Shown: positions 42,290-51,038, numbered from the stretch's first letter. The stretch: 64,000 nt of DNA from Salinisphaera sp002433465 (GCF_040361435.1 NZ_APNL01000006.1:62001-126000), one strand, 5' to 3'. Made by a program: numbers and translations. The notes: generated from the letters alone by a model not told the origin.

Positions 42290-42829
42290 ATGATCAGCAT
42301 GCCCCAGCGCCTGAGCACGCCGCGGCTGACGCTGCGCGTGCCCCATGGCGGCGATGCCGACGCGATCTTCGCGTTCGCAAGCGATCCCGAGGTCACCCGG
42401 TTCATGACCTGGGCGCAGCATGTCGACCTCGACGACAGCAGCGACTTTCTCGACGACGTGGCCGAGGGCTGGTCGTCGGGTGAAGACTACTGCTGGCTCA
42501 TCGAGCATGCCGAACGTGGCGGCATCGGCACGGTGGCCTGTTCGTTCAGCGAGCACGGGGCCGAGATCGGCTATGTGCTCGCCCGTTCGGCCTGGCGCGA
42601 GGGCTTTGGCCGCGAGGCCGCGGCCGCGGTCTTCGATGCCGCGCAATCCATCGACGACCTCTATCGAATCTGGGCGACCTGCGATACCGAAAACGCGGCC
42701 TCAAAGCGCATTCTCGAAGCCCTGGGCATGGTCTACGAAGGCTGTTTGCAGCGCTGGTCGCCGCGGCCGAATCATGCCGACCGGCGCAACGGGCCGCGCG
42801 ATGTGTTCATGTACGCCTGGACGCGGTGA
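42290..42829 (+). CDS. GNAT-family N-acetyltransferase (RimJ/RimL type)
   Basis: 179-residue acetyltransferase. It begins RLSTPRLTLRVPHGGDADAIFAFASDPEVTRFMTW, the usual RimJ/RimL opening, and has IGYVLARSAWREGFGREAAAAVFDAA (acetyl-CoA loop, though the usual Gly-x-Gly part is Gly-Phe-Gly-Arg-Glu) and DTENAASKRILEALGMVYEG. The ATG at 42290 has GAGG 5 bp upstream; a GTG one codon earlier is also possible. It may acetylate a protein N-terminus or a small amine; the target is unknown. Confidence 0.87.
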   Translation: MISMPQRLSTPRLTLRVPHGGDADAIFAFASDPEVTRFMTWAQHVDLDDSSDFLDDVAEGWSSGEDYCWLIEHAERGGIGTVACSFSEHGAEIGYVLARSAWREGFGREAAAAVFDAAQSIDDLYRIWATCDTENAASKRILEALGMVYEGCLQRWSPRPNHADRRNGPRDVFMYAWTR

Positions 42830-43123
42830 TCGACCGGTTGATTTTTGCCGTCGGGCGCCGCGCTTTGATGGCCCGCTGCGGCGAGGTCCTGCCGTTGGCG
42901 GACTACGGCCAACGCCCTTGGCGTATTGCGTAACAGCGCTGCAACGCGCAATTGCCATAAGATAGCGCCCATTCAGCAAGTCTGAACCGCCAACGCCCGT
43001 ACGGGCGCGGGGCTTGTATCAGGTCGGCATCCCCTTCGGGGCGCCGCCTGGCTCGGTTTACAGGTGCGCGCTCGCCCGTGCGGTGCTCGCAACAAACGTC
43101 AACACGACCTAGAATTCTTCGCC
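42830..43123. other. Intergenic region upstream of lgt
   Basis: Just under 300 bp with no supported gene. The stretch from about 42835 to 42970 has no coding signal; I could not match it to anything else in the window. The lgt promoter should be in its right part. Confidence 0.4.
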
Positions 43124-43915
43124 ATGTTCGTGCATCCCGATATCGACCCCGTCGCCGTAGCCATCGGCCCGCTTGCCGTGCACTGGTACGGCCTGATGTA
43201 TCTGCTGAGTTTTCTCATCGGCTGGGGGCTGGGCATCGTGCGCACGAAGCAGGCGCATATCCACTGGCAGCGCGAAGAAGTCGGCGATCTGCTGTTCTAT
43301 GTGGTGCTCGGCGTGGTCGTGGGCGGGCGCGTCGGCTATATGCTGTTCTACCAGCCCAGTCTGCTGCTGGATAACCCGTTGCAGCTGTTCTATATCTGGC
43401 AGGGCGGCATGTCCTTTCATGGCGGCATGCTCGGGGTATTCGCCGCGGCCGGCTGGTTCGCGCGCAGTACACAGCGTGCGTTTTTCGATATCACCGACTT
43501 CGTGGCGCCCATCGTGCCGGTCGGCCTGTTCTTCGGGCGTATCGCCAACTTCATCAACGGCGAGCTGATCGGCCGGGTGACGGACGTGCCCTGGGCCATG
43601 ATCTACCCGCATGTCGACATGGCGCCGCGCCATCCCTCCGAGCTCTATGAAGCCGGGCTCGAAGGTCTGCTGCTGTTCGCGATTCTGTGGCTGTTTGCCC
43701 GCAAGCCGCGTCCGCGCATGGCTGTTTCGGGGTTGTTTTTGATCGGCTACGGCTGTCTGCGTTTCTTTGCCGAGTTCTTCCGCCAGCCGGACTCGTTTCT
43801 CGGCTTCGTCGCCTTCGACTGGATGACCATGGGGCAGGTGCTGTGTACGCCGATGATCCTGGGCGGCATTCTGTTGCTCGCTCTGGCTTATCGGCATAAG
43901 CCGGTGACGCCATGA
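43124..43915 (+). CDS. lgt: Prolipoprotein diacylglyceryl transferase Lgt
   Basis: 263-residue inner-membrane enzyme with seven hydrophobic segments that transfers diacylglycerol to the lipobox cysteine of prolipoproteins. It has VHWYGLMYLLSF, GGRVGYMLFYQPS, GGMSFHGGMLG and the Lgt signature GRIANFINGELIGRVTDVPW, then RHPSELYEAGLEGLLLF with the catalytic His-region residues. The ATG at 43124 is chosen by homology. It ends in an ATGA overlap with thyA, a pairing common in gammaproteobacteria. Confidence 0.97.
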   Translation: MFVHPDIDPVAVAIGPLAVHWYGLMYLLSFLIGWGLGIVRTKQAHIHWQREEVGDLLFYVVLGVVVGGRVGYMLFYQPSLLLDNPLQLFYIWQGGMSFHGGMLGVFAAAGWFARSTQRAFFDITDFVAPIVPVGLFFGRIANFINGELIGRVTDVPWAMIYPHVDMAPRHPSELYEAGLEGLLLFAILWLFARKPRPRMAVSGLFLIGYGCLRFFAEFFRQPDSFLGFVAFDWMTMGQVLCTPMILGGILLLALAYRHKPVTP

Positions 43916-44733
43916 GTGGCACGGCGAGAGCGGCACTCGAGCAGCCGTATCTGGATCTTATGCGCGAGGTGCGCGAGCACGGCACGCCCAAGGGCGATCG
44001 TACCGGCACCGGTACGCTGTCGGTGTTCGGGCGCCAGATGCGCTTTGATCTGACACAGGGGTTTCCGGTACTCACGACCAAGAAACTCTATCTGCGCGCG
44101 ATCATCCACGAGTTGCTGTGGTTCATCGCCGGCGATACCAACATCGGCTATCTCAAGGACAACCGTGTTCGCATCTGGGACGAATGGGCGGACGAAAACG
44201 GTGATCTCGGCCCGGTCTATGGCTATCAATGGCGCAGCTGGCCCGCGCCCGACGGGGCCTCGGTGGATCAGCTAGCCAAGGTCGTGGACTCGATCAAGCA
44301 CAACCCGGATTCGCGCCGGCATATCGTGACCGCCTGGAATCCGGCGCAGGTCGACGATATGGCGCTGCCGCCCTGTCATCTGCTGTTCCAGTTCTATGTG
44401 GCCGACGGCCGTTTGTCCTGCCAGCTCTACCAGCGCAGCGCGGATATCTTTCTGGGCGTGCCGTTCAATATCGCGTCCTATGCGCTGCTCACGCATATGA
44501 TCGCGCAGGTCTGCGGGCTGCAGGTCGGCGAGTTCGTGCATACCCTGGGCGATGCGCACTTGTATCTGAATCATCTCGAGCAGGCCGACGAACAGCTCGC
44601 GCGCACGCCGTATCCGGCCCCGCGTTTGTGGCTGAATCCTGACGTAAACGATCTTTTCGCGTTCAGCTTCGACGATATTCGACTCGAAGGCTACGAGAGT
44701 CATGCCCGAATCAGCGCCCCGGTCGCTGTATAG
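43912..44733 (+). CDS. thyA: Thymidylate synthase
   Basis: 273-residue enzyme that methylates dUMP to dTMP with methylene-THF. The catalytic Cys is in MALPPCHLLFQFYV; other hallmarks are GTPKGDRTGTGTLSVFGRQMRFDL, ELLWFIAGDTN, VYGYQWRSW, RSADIFLGVPFNIASYALLTHM and HLYLNHLEQ. Coupled to lgt. The stop TAG (44731-44733) is 4 bp from the left end of a MITE-like element. The partner dihydrofolate reductase gene is 4 kb downstream. Confidence 0.98.
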   Translation: MSGTARAALEQPYLDLMREVREHGTPKGDRTGTGTLSVFGRQMRFDLTQGFPVLTTKKLYLRAIIHELLWFIAGDTNIGYLKDNRVRIWDEWADENGDLGPVYGYQWRSWPAPDGASVDQLAKVVDSIKHNPDSRRHIVTAWNPAQVDDMALPPCHLLFQFYVADGRLSCQLYQRSADIFLGVPFNIASYALLTHMIAQVCGLQVGEFVHTLGDAHLYLNHLEQADEQLARTPYPAPRLWLNPDVNDLFAFSFDDIRLEGYESHARISAPVAV

Positions 44734-44737
44734 ATCC

Positions 44738-45034
44738 TAGGGCGTGTCGTCATAAGATATGACGTCGCATTGCCCGCGCCGGGCGTGTCAGGCAAGGCGC
44801 GGGCCGCCGAGCGTGGCGGGCCCACGGTCAAGGTCCGCAACGCCGCATGGCGCGTCCGGCGCGGGCAACCCCCAACGAATAACGATCGGTCGACGGCCAA
44901 GCCCCGGCAATCCTGCGCCATAGTCGATTTTCAGGGGCTCGCTTACGTGGAACAACCACGCGACGCTCGCGATGCCTTGTCTTGCCGCGGCTTGGCCGCC
45001 GATGCGCCGCCTTATCTTATGACGACACGCCCTA
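44738..45034. mobile_element. MITE-like dispersed repeat, copy B
   Basis: A 297-bp non-coding element with perfect terminal inverted repeats of at least 22 bp: the left end is TAGGGCGTGTCGTCATAAGA (from 44738) and the right end is its complement, finishing at 45034. CTAG is present at both borders. The interior matches the element at 20663-20940 in opposite orientation. No transposase is encoded, so it would need one in trans. With the palindrome beside it, it fills most of the thyA to GGDEF-gene gap (44734-45274); the last 200 bp hold no supported gene. Confidence 0.85.
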
Positions 45035-45068
45035 GCGTGTCGTCATATCTCGTGACGACAGGCCCTAG
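45032..45068. repeat. Miniature palindrome made of two element ends
   Basis: CTAGCGTGTCGTCA (45032-45045), a 7-bp spacer, then TGACGACAGGCCCTAG (45053-45068). Both arms resemble the terminal repeat of the adjoining element, as if a second copy had lost its whole interior. It shares the CTAG border with copy B, so the two are directly adjacent. Confidence 0.65.
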
Positions 45069-45274
45069 AGAAAAGCCAGCTGCGTTTCATGCATAATCAA
45101 GCGCTGACTTGTCGAGCAGCGGATTATCCAGCCGCTCACAAGAGCGCCGCAGCGGCTAGATGCCGGGTACCGCGAATGCCCGCACGGCTATCATATCGTG
45201 CTTGAAACGCCGCTTACTTGGAGTTTCGATACGCTAGGGCGCGGCGATATCGCCTAAAAAAGTGACATGAGTTG

Positions 45275-46996
45275 ATGTCTCGATCTCGAACCGTACGCGT
45301 GCTTCTCATCGACAACGATCCCGAGGATCGTGCGTGGCTGGCGGACCTTCTTCATTCCGGCCCCCGGCATCGCTATGCCGTGACCACGGCATGCAGCTAC
45401 GAGGAGGGGTTGGCGGCGCTCGGCAGGGGCGGCTTCGATATCTGCCTGCTCGACTATCAACTCGGTGGCCGTACCGGGCTCGATCTGTTGCGCAGCCCGG
45501 CAGCCGCCGCGCTGAATGCACCCATCGTGGTGCTCACCGGTCACGACGATTACGAGATCGACGTCGCGGTCATGGAAGCCGGCGCCGCGGAGTTTCTGCC
45601 CAAGGGCGAGATCAACGCGACCCTGCTCGAGCGTACGATTCGCTATCTGCTCCAGCATTACGAAAACCAGCGCAAATTCAGCTATCTCGCGCGTCACGAC
45701 GCGGTAACGGGTCTGTTCAATCGGGCCGTGCTGCTCGAACGCCTGCGCTATATGCTGGAACGACCGGCATCGGAGCGCCACCCCTTTGCCGTGATCTATT
45801 TCGATCTCGATGGCTTCAAATCGATCAACGACAGCCTCGGCCACGGTATCGGCGATCAGGCGCTCTATACGTCGGCCGGCCGTCTGAAAAGCGTCTGCGA
45901 CAGTCATCCACTGCTGGCGCGCATCGGCGGCGACGAATTTGTCGCCGTTATCGACAGTGACGACCGCAGCGAAGTCGAGGCACTGGTCGCGGCCGTGCTG
46001 CGAACGTTTCGCGAGCCCATCGTCATCGATACGCATCGCATCTTCGTCACGATTTCCATCGGTGTCGCGATGTATCCTCACGATGGCAAGGATGCCGGCA
46101 CCCTGATCAACAATGCCGATGCCGCCATGTATCTGGCCAAGCAGGGTGGGCGCGATACCGTGCATTGGTTCGACGGCGAAAACGATGCCCGTGCCCGGGC
46201 GCGCCCCGGTCTGGACAACGAGTTGCATGCCGCGATCGAGGCCAGCGAACTGCATCTGGTCTATCAACCGCAGTTCGATCTCGGTTCGGGCCGGATCGTG
46301 GGTCTGGAAGCGCTCGCACGCTGGAATCATCCGCGGCTGGGGCCGATTTCGCCCGACGAGTTCGTGCCCATGGCGGAATCCCGCGGCTGTATTCGCGCGT
46401 TTACCCGTTGGGCATTGACCACGGCCTGTCGTCAGTACCTGAATTGGCGCGATGCCGGGGTGCTGGACAACGACGTCGTGCTGGCGGTCAACGTGTCCTC
46501 GCAGCATGCCCGTGACGAGGATTTCCTGCCCATGGTGCGACAAGTCATCGAAACCATGGCCATGCCGGCCGAACTGCTCGAACTCGAATTTACCGAAAAC
46601 GCGCTCATCCTCGGCCCGGACGATACCAATCCGCTGGTCGAACAACTCAAGCGATTGGGTGTTCAGGTCGTTATAGACGACTTCGGCAAGGGTTATTCCT
46701 CCTTGAGCTATCTCACCCGGCTGCCGGTGGATTCACTCAAGATCGACTTGAGCTTTTTGCATGGCGTATCCGACAACAGCCGCGATCGTGCCATGGCGCG
46801 GGCGATTATCGCCCTGGGCGCCAGCCTCGGCCTGCGCGTGGTCGCCGAGGGGGTGGAAACCAGCGCCCAGCGGCAGTTCCTCATGGACAACAAGTGCACG
46901 TTCGGGCAAGGCTTTTTCTACGCGCCCGGGCTGGCGGTCGCGGACTGTACGCGCCTGCTGCAGCACGCCATGCCGGCGAGCGCTCTCTATCACTAA
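45275..46996 (+). CDS. REC-GGDEF-EAL cyclic-di-GMP turnover protein
   Basis: 573-residue cytoplasmic protein. Receiver domain 1-125 with phosphoacceptor D60 (ICLLDYQLGG) and T88/K110. GGDEF domain with intact GGDEF at 218-222; the inhibitory RxxD site is replaced (DSHP at 209-212), so product inhibition is unlikely. EAL domain with EAL at 345-347, NVSSQHA, LELEFTENALIL, DDFGKGYSSLSYL, SLKIDLSF, VAEGVET and QGFFYAPGL, all consistent with active phosphodiesterase. Both activities may exist, switched by phosphorylation. ATG 45275 follows a TTG codon that could also start. The histidine kinase 30 bp downstream is the likely partner. Confidence 0.93.
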   Translation: MSRSRTVRVLLIDNDPEDRAWLADLLHSGPRHRYAVTTACSYEEGLAALGRGGFDICLLDYQLGGRTGLDLLRSPAAAALNAPIVVLTGHDDYEIDVAVMEAGAAEFLPKGEINATLLERTIRYLLQHYENQRKFSYLARHDAVTGLFNRAVLLERLRYMLERPASERHPFAVIYFDLDGFKSINDSLGHGIGDQALYTSAGRLKSVCDSHPLLARIGGDEFVAVIDSDDRSEVEALVAAVLRTFREPIVIDTHRIFVTISIGVAMYPHDGKDAGTLINNADAAMYLAKQGGRDTVHWFDGENDARARARPGLDNELHAAIEASELHLVYQPQFDLGSGRIVGLEALARWNHPRLGPISPDEFVPMAESRGCIRAFTRWALTTACRQYLNWRDAGVLDNDVVLAVNVSSQHARDEDFLPMVRQVIETMAMPAELLELEFTENALILGPDDTNPLVEQLKRLGVQVVIDDFGKGYSSLSYLTRLPVDSLKIDLSFLHGVSDNSRDRAMARAIIALGASLGLRVVAEGVETSAQRQFLMDNKCTFGQGFFYAPGLAVADCTRLLQHAMPASALYH

Positions 46997-47026
46997 CGAC
47001 CGTTTTTTCGGCAGGGATGGTGTCGC

Positions 47027-48559
47027 GTGACGCCGACAGGCAGCGGCGAAACCGATTCGAGCGATCCGTCTGTGGGCGCGGCAGCGCTTACGCTATTGCT
47101 CGAACAGATGCCGGATGCGGCGCTATGCCTGCTCGATAGCGCAGGCGTGATCGAACGGTGGCATAGCAGCGCCGAAATGCTGCTCGGCCATATGGCGGCC
47201 CAGGTGGAAGGCCAGCGTCTCGAAACCTTATTGCCCGAGGAGCGGCGTTTCGAGGCCGAGTTGCCGCGTGCGTTGTTTGAAGCCAGTGCTCGGGGGCGCG
47301 CTCGTTTCGAGGCGGCGTTAATCACCCGAATCGGCCAGCGCCGGCTTTGTACCCTCGATCTGTGCCCGCGTACCGATGGCGATGACGACGTCGTCGGCTT
47401 CATCGTGCTGCTGCGCGCAACCGGGCCGCGGGCAGCCACCGATGCGGTCAGCGCGAACGAGAACCTGCTGGCCGCGCATCGGCTCAATCTGACCCGTGCC
47501 ACCGACGAGCCGGCCTGGATGGGTATCGATCTGGCCGGTCGTATCGCCGGCGTGGGCGAGGGCGCGGCGCGCTGGTTGGACTGTGATGCCGAAGATACCC
47601 TCGGTCGCGGTATTGCGCGCTGCGTCGAGCTGCGCGACGGCTCGACCTGGCCCGTGGTGCTGCATCGGGCCGTGCGCTCGACGGCGCCGATCAGTCTGGA
47701 CGTCACGCCGGTCGGCACCGCGGCGCCGGTACGTACCGCACGCTTGCTGCCCTTGCGTGGCGCGGGCGGTCGATTGAACGGGTTCACCCTGCTTATCGAG
47801 GTATTCGATACCCAGCCGGCGCCGGATCCGGATACCATCTCACCGCGGGTACCGTTGGATCGTGCCAGCGACCGGGCCGGCGTACTCGCAGCGGCGCATG
47901 ACCTGCGCGAACCCCTGCGCAAGATGCAGCACAGCGCACGCCAGCTACAAACCACCGAAGCGCCGCGCATGAGCGAGGACGGCCGCAAGCAGCTCGTGGC
48001 ACTGCGCTCGGCGGCCGATCGCATGCAGAACATGATCGGCGGCATGCTGCGCCTGGCGCGTATCGACACGGCGCCGGTGGCAACCGAATACCTGGATTTG
48101 AATACGTTGATCGACGATGTGCGCGCCGATCTGGCGCTGCTCATCGAGGAGCACGGCGCCGAGTTCGATATCGAAAGGCTGGGCACGATACGAGGCGAAG
48201 GCGCGCAGCTGCGGGCACTATTCCAGAACCTCATCGACAACAGCATTCGCTATCGCCGAGCGGATGTGGCGCCCGTAATCCGTATCCGCGTCGATGCCGA
48301 CCGGGCCACTGACGATACGACGATCATCCACTACGAAGACAACGCCCGCGGCATCGAGTCCCAGGCGCTGGTCTTCCAGCCGTTTCGACGCGATGCCGAC
48401 AGCGGCGATAATGGCACCGGTATCGGCCTGTCGTTGTGCCGTCGTATCTGTCGCCGGCATGGCGGCGATCTGCACATCGAGCATACCGATGCCACCGGCA
48501 CCCGGTTTATCCTGCAGCTCAGGAGCCTGCCCGAAGCCGAGGGTGCTGACCCGGAGTGA
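47027..48559 (+). CDS. PAS-containing soluble histidine kinase
   Basis: 510-residue kinase without transmembrane helices. One PAS-like domain at about 20-130 (LLEQMPDAALCLLDSAGVIERWHSSAEMLLG) and a weaker one at about 160-260. Phosphoacceptor H291 in AAAHDLREPLRKMQHSARQL, N box LFQNLIDNSIRYRRAD, G1 YEDNARGIES, G2 GTGIGLSLCRRICRRHGG. The HDLREPLR box is of the phytochrome-kinase type. It starts with GTG, 30 bp after the REC-GGDEF-EAL gene, so it probably phosphorylates that protein's receiver domain. The sensed signal is unknown; no heme or flavin motif could be confirmed. Confidence 0.9.
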   Translation: MTPTGSGETDSSDPSVGAAALTLLLEQMPDAALCLLDSAGVIERWHSSAEMLLGHMAAQVEGQRLETLLPEERRFEAELPRALFEASARGRARFEAALITRIGQRRLCTLDLCPRTDGDDDVVGFIVLLRATGPRAATDAVSANENLLAAHRLNLTRATDEPAWMGIDLAGRIAGVGEGAARWLDCDAEDTLGRGIARCVELRDGSTWPVVLHRAVRSTAPISLDVTPVGTAAPVRTARLLPLRGAGGRLNGFTLLIEVFDTQPAPDPDTISPRVPLDRASDRAGVLAAAHDLREPLRKMQHSARQLQTTEAPRMSEDGRKQLVALRSAADRMQNMIGGMLRLARIDTAPVATEYLDLNTLIDDVRADLALLIEEHGAEFDIERLGTIRGEGAQLRALFQNLIDNSIRYRRADVAPVIRIRVDADRATDDTTIIHYEDNARGIESQALVFQPFRRDADSGDNGTGIGLSLCRRICRRHGGDLHIEHTDATGTRFILQLRSLPEAEGADPE

Positions 48560-48614
48560 GCCCTGGCCGAGTCGCGGCCACGCACCATTTGTTTCGAATT
48601 CCACTGAGCACGAG

Positions 48615-49145
48615 ATGTCCACCGCACACGTTGTATCGCCCGCCGACGTTCGCCTGAGCCTGATCGCAGCCATGGATCAGGCCGGTGTGATCGGCGCCGA
48701 CGGCGGCATGCCCTGGCATATTCCAGACGACCTGCGCTGGTTCAAGCAGCAAACGTTGAACAAGCCCATTCTGATGGGTCGGCGTACCTACGAATCCATC
48801 GGTCGCGCGTTGCCCAAGCGTCGCAACCTCGTGCTCACGCGGGATGCCGGTTTTCATGCCCGGGGCGTCGAGCGGGTGGGCGATGTCGAACAGGCCATCG
48901 ATATCGCCGCCGCCGATGGTGAAGTCGAGCTGATGGTGATCGGCGGGGCCCAGGTCTACGGGCTCACCATCGCGCGGGCCAGCACCCTGCAACTTACGCG
49001 GATCGAGGCCCGCTATGACGGCGACACCTGGTTCCCGGCCATCGACTGGGACAGCTGGCAGCTTGTGTACGAACAGCGCGTAGAGGCCAGCGCCGATACG
49101 CCCGCCCATCGCTTCATGACCTGGCAGCGTCGCGAGCAAGTCTAG
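48615..49145 (+). CDS. folA: Dihydrofolate reductase
   Basis: 176-residue NADPH-dependent enzyme that regenerates tetrahydrofolate. It has LSLIAAMDQAGVIGADGGMPWHIPDDLRWFKQQTLNKPILMGRRTYESIG, where MPWHIPDDL contains the catalytic Asp and GRRTYESIG the NADPH loop, and VIGGAQVYGLTI. The N-terminal 15 residues before LSLIAAM are longer than in E. coli. ATG at 48615 follows GAG. It serves thyA, encoded 4 kb upstream, and the glycine cleavage one-carbon flow. Confidence 0.96.
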   Translation: MSTAHVVSPADVRLSLIAAMDQAGVIGADGGMPWHIPDDLRWFKQQTLNKPILMGRRTYESIGRALPKRRNLVLTRDAGFHARGVERVGDVEQAIDIAAADGEVELMVIGGAQVYGLTIARASTLQLTRIEARYDGDTWFPAIDWDSWQLVYEQRVEASADTPAHRFMTWQRREQV

Positions 49146-49362
49146 CCGGCCCGTGCGCGTTCGCGCGCATGTGCTTCAACGATCCCGTGATCCGGTGGTC
49201 GTCTAGTCTGTCGTAAGCCGCATGGAACCGCCCGTTTGATATACGGCCTGGCCCGCTGCTCGTGTAGCATTGGATAACCGCACGCGTCGGGTCTTGCACG
49301 GGCAGGATCGCAGGCGTGAGCGCGGTGTAACCGCCTATAGTGCCGGCCTTAAGGAGATAAGC

Positions 49363-49632
49363 ATGGCAGAAGACCTCAAGTCGCGTTTCGAGCAGGCCCA
49401 GAAAGATGTGGAGACGCTGTCGTCGCGGCCCAAGAACGATGATCTGCTCGCGCTTTATGCGCATTACAAGCAGGCCACGGTCGGCGATGTCGAGGGCAAA
49501 CGCCCGGGCATGACCGATTTCAAGGGCCGCGCCAAATACGACGCCTGGGCCAAACTCAAGGGCATGGATACCGATACCGCCATGCAGGCCTATATCGATA
49601 AGGTCAATTCACTGCTCGACGCCGACAGCTGA
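49363..49632 (+). CDS. Acyl-CoA-binding protein
   Basis: 89-residue cytoplasmic four-helix protein that binds long-chain acyl-CoA esters. Conserved residues are in LKSRFEQAQKDVETL, LLALYAHYKQATVGDVEGKRPG (the YxxYKQAT motif) and GRAKYDAWAKLKGM, including the Tyr and Lys that bind the CoA phosphates. Length is typical (86-90). AAGGAG precedes the ATG. These proteins are universal in eukaryotes but patchy in bacteria, so the gene is notable. It overlaps the end of the converging lipoprotein gene by 24 bp. Confidence 0.95.
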   Translation: MAEDLKSRFEQAQKDVETLSSRPKNDDLLALYAHYKQATVGDVEGKRPGMTDFKGRAKYDAWAKLKGMDTDTAMQAYIDKVNSLLDADS

Positions 49633-50163
49633 GGCCGGTTTCAGCTTCAGCCAATCGCCTACGGCGGCCCGCGTCTCGGCCAGCGACATATAGCGGCCGA
49701 GCCGGGCCTCCTGCCGACGGGTACAGGTGAAGGCACGGATATCGGCTTGGTCGCGGCTCGCCAGCGCGAGCTCGGTGACGTAGTTCCAGTCCTGGCGTTC
49801 GCCCAGCGCCAGCTGGACCGGCGCGCTGGCCGCAACGTGTATCTCGCGCGACGCGGTACGGTCAATGAACTGCTCGCTTGCAGTCACCTCGAAGACACCG
49901 GCCTTGATCGTCTGCGCTCGGGGCATCGGGCCGTGCACCTTGAGTTCGCAATAGCCGCGCCAGGTGTCGATGCCGCCAAAACGCAGCGCCTGACCCTCCT
50001 GAAAATAAACGCTCCAGCGTCGTGGCGGCACCTGCAGATCGCGGGTGAGTTCAAGCCGACTGCCGACCGCAAGCGCGTCGCCCGCCGTAGACGGGCGCAG
50101 GCTGCAGCCACCGACCAGGGCGGCTGCGATCAGCACGGTTGTGACAACGTGGCATGTGGACAT
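49609..50163 (-). CDS. Predicted lipoprotein of unknown function
   Basis: 184 residues. N-terminal hydrophobic segment VVTTVLIAAALVGGC with a lipobox-like VGGC at about residue 20, so Lgt/Lsp processing is expected. The mature part is beta-rich: SRLELTRDLQVPPRRWSVYFQEGQAL, TWRGYCELKVHG, then FIDRTASREIHVAASAPVQLALGERQDWNYVTELALASRDQADIRAFTCTR. I do not recognise a characterised family. The ATG at 50163 is chosen because the lipoprotein signal follows directly; the frame is open 56 codons upstream without such a signal. Stop overlaps the acyl-CoA-binding protein gene on the other strand. Confidence 0.75.
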   Translation of the reverse strand: MSTCHVVTTVLIAAALVGGCSLRPSTAGDALAVGSRLELTRDLQVPPRRWSVYFQEGQALRFGGIDTWRGYCELKVHGPMPRAQTIKAGVFEVTASEQFIDRTASREIHVAASAPVQLALGERQDWNYVTELALASRDQADIRAFTCTRRQEARLGRYMSLAETRAAVGDWLKLKPASAVGVEQ

Positions 50164-50396
50164 CAGCCCAGCTTGTACCCGAACGTATGGAAAAGGTACC
50201 AAAACAGCGGACCGGGTGAGATGTTTTGCGCGCCATCGAAAAACCAAACGCCGGCCGCTGTCAGCCGTTCGTTGTGCAATGGCTTCTCGGCCTTTGGACG
50301 TTGCACCTACGCGCATCATCAACCCGAACAATCCGTTTTTAGGGTGGTTTGAAAATGACGCATCGACGTCATGAGGATTTGCGTAAACTCAGCGCA

Positions 50397-51038
50397 ATGA
50401 GATATCGGATTGACTGGCTGGTGTTCGACCTGGGCGGCGTCGTGGTCGACGTTCAGCCTGCCGAGATCACCCTCGACAAACTGTCGCGCCTTAGCGAAAC
50501 CCCCATGCCGCAGCTCGCAGAGCCGCTCAGGGAGCGCTTCACCGAGCGGCCGTATTCGATCGCCGAGCGCTTCCAGACCGGCGAACTGGACGAGGCCGGT
50601 TTTCATGCCGCGCTCAACGACAGCCTGAACCGAGGCCTCGACGCGGGCACGCTCACGGGCGAACTGGAAGCAATGCTGCAGGGCGAAAGCGCCGCGATGG
50701 TGTCCTTCATGCAGCAGCTGTCGCGCCACCATAGGCTTGCCTGCTACAGCAACACCAATGCCGTGCACTGGCGCTACATGCAGCAGCATTTTCGTTTTTT
50801 CGATGTGCTCGAACACGCCTTTGCCTCGCAGGAAATCGGCTATGCCAAGCCCGATCCGCAGGGCTTTGCCCATGTCGCGGCCGAGCTCGGCGCGCCGGCT
50901 GCTGCCTGCCTGCTCATCGACGACCGCCAGATCAACGTCGATGGCGCGCAGGCGGCCGGCTGGCAAGCGCTACGTTTCGAAGGTATCGATCGCCTGCGTG
51001 AAGACCTCGCAACGCTCGGCGTGGAAGTCAGCACATGA
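50397..51038 (+). CDS. HAD-IA hydrolase, YihX-like phosphatase
   Basis: 213-residue cytoplasmic HAD phosphatase. Motif I is WLVFDLGGVVVDVQ with nucleophile D11; motif II LACYSNTNAVHWRYM; motif III GYAKPDPQGF (Lys); motif IV CLLIDDRQINVDGAQAAGW with two Asp. The DLGGV...D pattern without the usual second Asp after the nucleophile is shared with E. coli YihX (alpha-D-glucose-1-phosphate phosphatase). Start ATG 50397 by homology; earlier in-frame ATG 50355 is possible. Overlaps the sirtuin gene by 4 bp. Confidence 0.88.
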   Translation: MRYRIDWLVFDLGGVVVDVQPAEITLDKLSRLSETPMPQLAEPLRERFTERPYSIAERFQTGELDEAGFHAALNDSLNRGLDAGTLTGELEAMLQGESAAMVSFMQQLSRHHRLACYSNTNAVHWRYMQQHFRFFDVLEHAFASQEIGYAKPDPQGFAHVAAELGAPAAACLLIDDRQINVDGAQAAGWQALRFEGIDRLREDLATLGVEVST

